DNA of 10,334 nt, from positions 1-10,334 of the forward strand of contig DHJA01000079.1 of the NCBI GenBank assembly GCA_002404095.1, written 5' to 3'. Position numbers and translations under genes: made by a program. Position 1 is the first letter of the stretch; every line of letters starts with the position of its first letter. Below the pieces are notes generated by a model, which was given only the letters and a program-made list of their open reading frames with translations, did no database searches and had not been told where the DNA came from. This document shows positions 6,565-10,334 of the stretch, in pieces. Origin of the DNA: Planctomycetaceae bacterium UBA4732. Its GTDB lineage: Bacteria > Planctomycetota > Planctomycetia > Gemmatales > Gemmataceae.

Positions 6565-7434
6565 ATGGCGTGGATGAGACGGAAATGGGTGCTGGCCGCC
6601 GCCTTCGTACTAGCGGCCTTGCAAGGTCCGGCGGCGGCCCAGGATGCCGGGCGCCCCCCGGCCGACCCGGCGCCGCCGAACGCCCCCGGCAGCCCGTACC
6701 AGCAGCGGCCGGCGACCGCGTCCGGCACGGCGGGCTGGGCCGTGTTTGCGGAGGCGCCTCCGGCGGCCCCGGTCCTGCCGGCGCCGCGGCCCCTTGGCGG
6801 GCCCGGGGCGGCGAAGGCGACCCTGGCCGCCCCGGCGCCGCCCGGCTGTGAGGCGCCGCCGGCTCGCCCTTTGCCCTTCTGCGAGCGGATTCTGTACCGC
6901 CTGCAAGACTGCTTCCTCGGCTACCGCGATGAGTTTCAGAGTCCTCCCCTCGGTTATACCATCCATCAACATTTCAAGACCGAGGTGGCCAACGGAGACG
7001 CCGCCCGCATGGTCTTGTACGAGTACGACTTCGAGGACGGCGGCGCCGCGCTGAACCTGCACGGGCGGGACAAGCTGGCGCGGGTCGCGGCCCTTTTGAG
7101 CCGGAACTTTTGCCCCGTCGTGATCGAACGGACGCCCTGCGTTCCCGGCCTGGCCGAGGAGCGTCGGCTCGCGGTCCTGGGCGAGTTGGCCCACGGTTCG
7201 TTCCCTGTCCCCCCCGAGCGGGTCGTGATCGGCCCACCGATCGCCAACGGGTTGAGTGGCACGGAAGCGGCGCTGATTTACCGGAACCTGCTGACTCAGA
7301 CCCAACGACAAGGAGTTTCTGCGGGCGGTTCGACCGGCGGCACGGCGGGCCAAGGTTCTAGCGCGGCGGGCCAAGGCTCTAGCGCGTCGGGCAGCACGGG
7401 TACGCCCACGGGCGCGGCGGGGACGGCCCCTTGA
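6565..7434 (+). CDS. exported OmpA-like/CpaD-like protein of the pilus locus
   Basis: A 289-residue exported protein. The signal peptide is residues 1-25 (MRRK, then LAAAFVLAAL, cut after AAA). A Pro/Ala-rich segment (28-100) follows. The conserved part runs from about 104 to 247: cysteine-containing CERILYRLQDCFLGY (106-120), PPLGYTIHQHF (127-137), a strand MVLYEYDFEDGG (149-160), then LNLHGRDKLARVAALL (163-178), PVVIERTP (184-191), LAEERRLAVLGEL (196-208) and ERVVIGPP (218-225). The order strand, helix, VVIE strand, ERR helix, VVIG strand is that of OmpA-like peptidoglycan-associated domains. CpaD, which often follows the secretin in tad operons, has a comparable layout. The assignment is inference from pattern and place; the usual OmpA binding residues are not obvious. 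I recall similar proteins beside planctomycete pilus secretins, annotated as hypothetical. The C-terminus is a Gly/Ser/Thr tail with a short tandem repeat. The start is set by GAGAGG 8 nt upstream and the signal peptide. It begins 76 nt after the secretin gene. Confidence 0.8.
   Translation: MAWMRRKWVLAAAFVLAALQGPAAAQDAGRPPADPAPPNAPGSPYQQRPATASGTAGWAVFAEAPPAAPVLPAPRPLGGPGAAKATLAAPAPPGCEAPPARPLPFCERILYRLQDCFLGYRDEFQSPPLGYTIHQHFKTEVANGDAARMVLYEYDFEDGGAALNLHGRDKLARVAALLSRNFCPVVIERTPCVPGLAEERRLAVLGELAHGSFPVPPERVVIGPPIANGLSGTEAALIYRNLLTQTQRQGVSAGGSTGGTAGQGSSAAGQGSSASGSTGTPTGAAGTAP
7344..7385 (+). repeat. 21-bp in-frame tandem repeat in the low-complexity tail
   Basis: Two 21-bp copies (7344-7364, 7365-7385) differ at one base and encode AGQGSSA-type heptapeptides in the Gly/Ser tail of the exported protein. 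A third, decayed copy may follow. It looks like recent slippage in a disordered tail. Confidence 0.8.
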
Positions 7435-7504
7435 CTCTACCGCATGTGGTCAGAGACGAGGGGCGAAGCACGAAGACCGGTTCTCTACATGATGGAGGTG
7501 GGCG

Positions 7505-8395
7505 ATGCGTTCTCGTCGATTCGGGCCCGGCTCGGGGGCGCTGCTGCTGTGGGTCGCATGCCTGGGCGGGTGCCGGAACGCTGGCTTCCTCTCGGAGGTC
7601 GGGGAGAATCGGTCGGGACTGAACCCCCATCAGACAGCCGACGTGCAGATCGCCTTCGCCCGTTCGCTGGAGAAGCGCGGCGAATCCGAGCGGGCGTCGG
7701 CGACCTACCTTGAAGCCCTGAAGCAGGACCCGAGCCGGGCGGACGCCTACACGCGGCTGGCGATCCTCTACGATCAGCGCGGCCAATTCCAGGCGTCCCG
7801 GGAGGCGTACCAAAAGGCCTTGGCGGCTCAGCCCGGCAACCCGGACGTCTATTGCGACATGGGCTATAGCCTTTCCTTGCAGGGCCGCTGGGCCGACGCG
7901 GAAATGAACTTGCGACAAGCCATCGCCCTGGCCCCGGATCACGCCCGCGCCCACAACAACCTGGGGCTGGTCCTGGCCCGCGCCGGCCGCGAGAACGACG
8001 CCCTGGCCCAGTTCCACATGGCCGGATGCACTGCGTCTGACGCCCACACGAATCTGGCTTTCGGCCTGACCCTGGAAGGGCGCTTGCCCGAGGCCCGCCG
8101 ACAGTACGAAAGCGCCCAGGTCGCCAATCCGTCCTCCGCCGCCGTCAAGAAGGACATTCAGGAACTGGATGCGCTGGTCGTCCGAGTTGGGTCGGCCGGC
8201 CGCCCGAACGCGCTCCCTCCGAATCCTCTTCCCAGCGCTGGAATCCGCGACGAGGGGGCCGGTCCGGCGCAATCTCCGGCGGCGCCGGGCTTGCTGAATG
8301 CCCGCGAGGGCGGAAGCCAGGCGAACGAATGCCGTTGGCAACCGCTTACTTCGGGGGAACCGTCCAAAAGTGGCCAAGCAGATCCTGGAAAATAA
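7505..8395 (+). CDS. TPR lipoprotein, TadD-like
   Basis: A 296-residue lipoprotein with tetratricopeptide repeats. The N-terminus (RSRR, then GALLLWVACLGGC) carries a lipobox LGGC with the acylated Cys at residue 23, so it should be anchored in a membrane facing the periplasm. About five TPR units follow at roughly 44-77, 78-111, 112-145, 146-178 and 179-212, with typical positions such as A-Y-x-x-L-A-x-L-Y and AHNNLGLVLARAGRENDALAQF. A disordered Pro/Gly/Ser tail (about 225-296) closes it. In Tad systems the lipoprotein TadD has this build and is required for pilus formation, probably helping the secretin assemble. Location two genes after a secretin supports that role, although TPR proteins are common and the match is by architecture. 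The start is firm: GGAGG lies 6 nt upstream. It begins 70 nt after the previous gene and is the last gene of the rightward group. Confidence 0.88.
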   Translation: MRSRRFGPGSGALLLWVACLGGCRNAGFLSEVGENRSGLNPHQTADVQIAFARSLEKRGESERASATYLEALKQDPSRADAYTRLAILYDQRGQFQASREAYQKALAAQPGNPDVYCDMGYSLSLQGRWADAEMNLRQAIALAPDHARAHNNLGLVLARAGRENDALAQFHMAGCTASDAHTNLAFGLTLEGRLPEARRQYESAQVANPSSAAVKKDIQELDALVVRVGSAGRPNALPPNPLPSAGIRDEGAGPAQSPAAPGLLNAREGGSQANECRWQPLTSGEPSKSGQADPGK

Positions 8396-8562
8396 CTTCT
8401 AGCGCGCCGGGCCGAATTGGAACAGGTGGAAATCACGGCATTCTGTGGGCGCCTCCAGGGCGCGCCCCACGCGAAGGGCAAAGGGGACATTCATCATTTT
8501 CAAATGATGAATGTCCCCTTTGCCCCGCCCTTTTCTGGCCTCCCCTTTTCCGCACCGCCCGT
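8396..8562. other. convergent gap between the two pilus arms
   Basis: This 167-nt gap separates the stop codons of the TPR lipoprotein gene and the kinase gene. It is dominated by the perfect inverted repeat at 8476-8525. A 19-nt stretch right after the TPR stop (8397-8415) resembles the repeat region at 7356-7374 at 17 of 19 positions. Confidence 0.6.
8476..8525. repeat. perfect 24-bp inverted repeat, possible REP/MITE-like element or bidirectional terminator
   Basis: Arms 8476-8499 and 8502-8525 are exact reverse complements with only TC between them. The arm begins GGGCAAAGGGGACATTCATC and ends ATTT. Transcribed from either side it would fold into a very stable long hairpin between two convergent genes. 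The plus-strand side has only a short TTTT several bases after the stem and the minus side has no T-run, so a simple intrinsic terminator is not a perfect fit. The GGGGACA...TGTCCCC ends recall palindromes I associate with IS200-like/REP-associated transposases; that link is from memory and unproven. No transposase is in the window. Confidence 0.9.
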
Positions 8563-9909
8563 TCAGGAGCCGTGCGACCGGGGCAGGTCGACGGTCTGGT
8601 CGCCGCTCTGCCGGTCCTTCTTCTCTTGAGGCCCCGAGCCGGAACCGGCCAGGGTCCTTTCCGCGGAACTGCCGGGAGGGGCGCCAGCGGAAGGCCGCGC
8701 GCCTGTCCGGCGGGTGAAAAGTCCTGCCGCCCACGAGAGCAGGCGCTTCCGCATCGACGGCTTGGCGTCGTCCGCCGGGCGCTCGCGGGGGAAAGCTTCG
8801 TCCAGCGCTTCCACCACCGCCCCCATGCTGGGGCAGCGGTTCGCGGGAGACTTCGCCATCATCCGCAGGCAGACGCGCTCCGCCGGCGAGTCCACGCCGA
8901 GCGCCGGGTTGACGGACGACGGCCGCGGCGGCTCCCCCTGAGCGATCTGGCGGAGGACCGCAGTGAACGTCCCCTGGAACGGCAGGCGGCCGGTCAGCAG
9001 TTCGTAGAAGACGACCCCGAGGCTGTACACGTCGGTCGCCGGGCCGAGCGCCTCCAGGTCGCCGTCCACCTGTTCCGGCGACATGTAGGCCGCCGTGCCG
9101 AGGATGCTCCCGGGCGTCGTCAGCCGGACGTCGTCATCGACCCGCCGGGCCAGCCCGAAGTCCATGACGACCGGCTCGCCGTCGCCGTCGATCATGATGT
9201 TGTCGGGTTTCAGGTCGCGGTGGACGATCCCCTGCTCGTGCGCCTTCTGCATGCCGCGGGCGATCTTTTGCGTCAACGCGGCGATGGCCCGCGCGTCACC
9301 CAGTCGCCGCTCGGCGACGGCGCGGCTCAGCGGCCGGCCGTCGATGTAAGCCATCGAGAGGTAGTAGACGCCCCCGATCTGGCCGACGTCGTGGATCGGG
9401 CAGACGTACGGGCTTCGGATCTGAGCGGCGGCGCGGGCCTCGCGGAAGAAGCGAGCGACGGTGTGCGGGCTGCCGCCCAGGATTGGCGTCTTGAGGGCCA
9501 CGTGGCGCTGGAGCTGTGAGTCGTAGGCGAGGTAGACGGCGCCCATCGCGCCCTTGCCGAGTTGGCGCACGATCTGATACCGGCCGAAGGAGTCGCCGGC
9601 CGCCAGGGCCGGGGGCGAGCGCCCCTCCGAGCGGGCGGCGCCGATTTCCGCAGGTGGCACGCCCGCCGCGCCGCCCGCGGCGGGCGCGCCGTCGGTGGTC
9701 GCGTCGGCGGACGGCTCCGCGACGCCGGCCCCGGACGGCTCCGCGACGCCGGCCCCGGGCGGGCGCGCGGCCTCGGGCGGCCCGGCGATCTTTTGCAGCT
9801 TGCGCAGCGTCGTGATCGCGCCCTCGATTTCGCCGGCGATGCCGGGGTGCTGAGTCTGCATCAACGACCGGATCGGGTCCGGAATGATCGGTTCGCCGTT
9901 CGGCGTCAT
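8563..9909 (-). CDS. Hanks-type Ser/Thr protein kinase encoded with CpaF
   Basis: A 448-residue kinase that would phosphorylate Ser/Thr residues in partner proteins. Residues 1-105 are an N-terminal arm: a short helix-forming part (about 23-41) and a Pro/Ala-rich linker with an exact repeat. The kinase domain spans about 108-375 and has all key parts: glycine loop LGKGAMGAVY (117-126), Lys140 in VALK, Glu157 of helix C, HRDLKPDN (230-237), DFG (250-252), GTAAYMSPEQ (271-280) and DVYSLGVVFYELLTGRLPF (293-311). It should be active. The C-terminal 70 residues are basic, then Ser/Gly/Pro-rich. No clear transmembrane segment or sensor domain is seen, unlike PknB-type receptors, so it is probably cytoplasmic. 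The start at 9909 is chosen because its ATG overlaps the cpaF TGA by 4 nt (ATGA), with GGGGA about 8 nt upstream; a longer frame to 10035 would run inside cpaF. The coupling suggests the pilus motor or another Tad part as target. This is inference. Confidence 0.95.
   Translation of the reverse strand: MTPNGEPIIPDPIRSLMQTQHPGIAGEIEGAITTLRKLQKIAGPPEAARPPGAGVAEPSGAGVAEPSADATTDGAPAAGGAAGVPPAEIGAARSEGRSPPALAAGDSFGRYQIVRQLGKGAMGAVYLAYDSQLQRHVALKTPILGGSPHTVARFFREARAAAQIRSPYVCPIHDVGQIGGVYYLSMAYIDGRPLSRAVAERRLGDARAIAALTQKIARGMQKAHEQGIVHRDLKPDNIMIDGDGEPVVMDFGLARRVDDDVRLTTPGSILGTAAYMSPEQVDGDLEALGPATDVYSLGVVFYELLTGRLPFQGTFTAVLRQIAQGEPPRPSSVNPALGVDSPAERVCLRMMAKSPANRCPSMGAVVEALDEAFPRERPADDAKPSMRKRLLSWAAGLFTRRTGARPSAGAPPGSSAERTLAGSGSGPQEKKDRQSGDQTVDLPRSHGS
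9709..9756 (-). repeat. exact 24-bp tandem duplication in the kinase linker
   Basis: Two identical 24-bp copies (9709-9732, 9733-9756) encode the octapeptide GAGVAEPS twice, in frame, in the linker ahead of the kinase domain. Exact identity points to recent duplication by slippage or recent homogenisation. Confidence 0.9.
9906..9909 (-). other. ATGA stop-start overlap, cpaF to kinase
   Basis: On the minus strand the four bases ATGA contain both the start of the kinase gene (ATG) and the stop of cpaF (TGA). This is the usual sign of translational coupling and places the kinase in one transcript with the pilus ATPase. Confidence 0.85.
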
Positions 9910-10334
9910 CGGCGTGGTCCCCGGCCGCTCGGCGTAACGAGAATGCGTTCGGCGAACACCTGGGGCGATATGGCCGCGCCGCGGACCTGCAGCTTGTGGA
10001 GGCAGTGGGGGCGGTTGCCGGTGGAGCGGAAGCACCTCACGGAGGCCTGGTCGGCGTCCACGCCCGTCTGCGAGTAGACGAACAATTCATGCATGGAGAT
10101 GACGTCGCCTTCCATCCCGGTCACTTCCGAAACGGCCACGACCTTGCGCCGGCCGCCCGCCACGCGCGCGACCTGCACGACCAGCTGGATCGAGGAGGCG
10201 ATGAGCTTGCGGACGGCCCACATGGGGATGTCTACGCCGCTCATGCCCATCAGCAGTTCGATGCGGGCCAGAGCCTCGCGCGGGCTGTTGGCGTGAAGGG
10301 TGCTCATGCCGCCCTCGTGGCCGGTGTTCATCGC
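9906..10334 (-). CDS. cpaF: Tad/Flp pilus ATPase CpaF (TadA), C-terminal part only
   Basis: The last 142 residues of a CpaF/TadA secretion ATPase; the rest lies beyond the right edge of the window. CpaF is the hexameric cytoplasmic motor that powers assembly of Flp pilins at the inner membrane. The visible part opens with the conserved His-box region AMNTGHEGGMSTLHANSPREAL. It continues with the helical IASSIQLVVQVARV stretch, then VSEVTGMEGDVISMHELF, which closely follows the family pattern. The tail (STGNRPHCLHKL...VFAERIL) also fits the family, whose members are usually over 400 residues, so about two thirds is missing, including the Walker A motif. The gene is followed by the kinase with a 4-nt overlap. 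It faces the secretin group on the other strand, so the motor and outer-membrane parts are in separate, convergent units. Confidence 0.95.
   Translation of the reverse strand, partial: AMNTGHEGGMSTLHANSPREALARIELLMGMSGVDIPMWAVRKLIASSIQLVVQVARVAGGRRKVVAVSEVTGMEGDVISMHELFVYSQTGVDADQASVRCFRSTGNRPHCLHKLQVRGAAISPQVFAERILVTPSGRGPRR

Noticed and set aside
8329..9519. 396-codon plus-strand open frame opposite the kinase
   Set aside because: It runs antisense through the kinase catalytic motifs, crosses the inverted repeat and has Arg/Pro-rich content without a recognisable domain.

Overview
The window reads as chromosomal DNA from a planctomycete, most likely the Gemmata group (order Gemmatales). 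The grounds are high GC, long proline/alanine-rich coding regions, a secretin of the planctomycete pilus type with its own C-terminal tail, a downstream exported protein of a type I associate with planctomycete pilus loci, a polytopic GT-C-like membrane protein and a Hanks-type Ser/Thr kinase. This assignment rests on family recognition, not on a marker gene.

Layout from left to right. 1-196 has no gene, only a short hairpin behind the first gene. 197-1852 (-) encodes a large polytopic membrane protein with GT-C-like features. 1853-2160 is a divergent intergenic region with an 18-bp perfect dyad. 2161-2610 (+) encodes a small glycine-rich membrane protein of unknown role. It converges on 2628-4043 (-), a sigma-54 activator whose receiver domain has lost its phospho-acceptor residues. 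4044-4613 is a 570-nt divergent regulatory region. 4614-6488 (+), 6565-7434 (+) and 7505-8395 (+) form a co-directional group: an outer-membrane secretin (CpaC/RcpA type), an exported OmpA-like/CpaD-like protein and a TPR lipoprotein (TadD-like). 8396-8562 is a convergent gap holding a perfect 24-bp inverted repeat. 8563-9909 (-) encodes a Ser/Thr protein kinase, and 9906-10334 (-, cut by the window edge) the C-terminus of the Tad/Flp pilus ATPase CpaF.

The core theme is a Tad (Flp) pilus or Tad-like secretion locus split into two converging arms. One arm carries the outer-membrane parts (secretin, accessory protein, pilotin-like TPR lipoprotein), the other the cytoplasmic motor ATPase. The kinase start codon overlaps the cpaF stop codon (ATGA), so kinase and motor are probably translated together, which suggests phosphorylation control of the pilus. 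The sigma-54 activator lies divergently beside the secretin gene and may regulate it, but I found no properly spaced sigma-54 promoter in the window. The best candidates for something new are the kinase-motor coupling, the activator with a dead receiver, the exported protein between secretin and TPR lipoprotein, and the perfect palindrome between the two arms.
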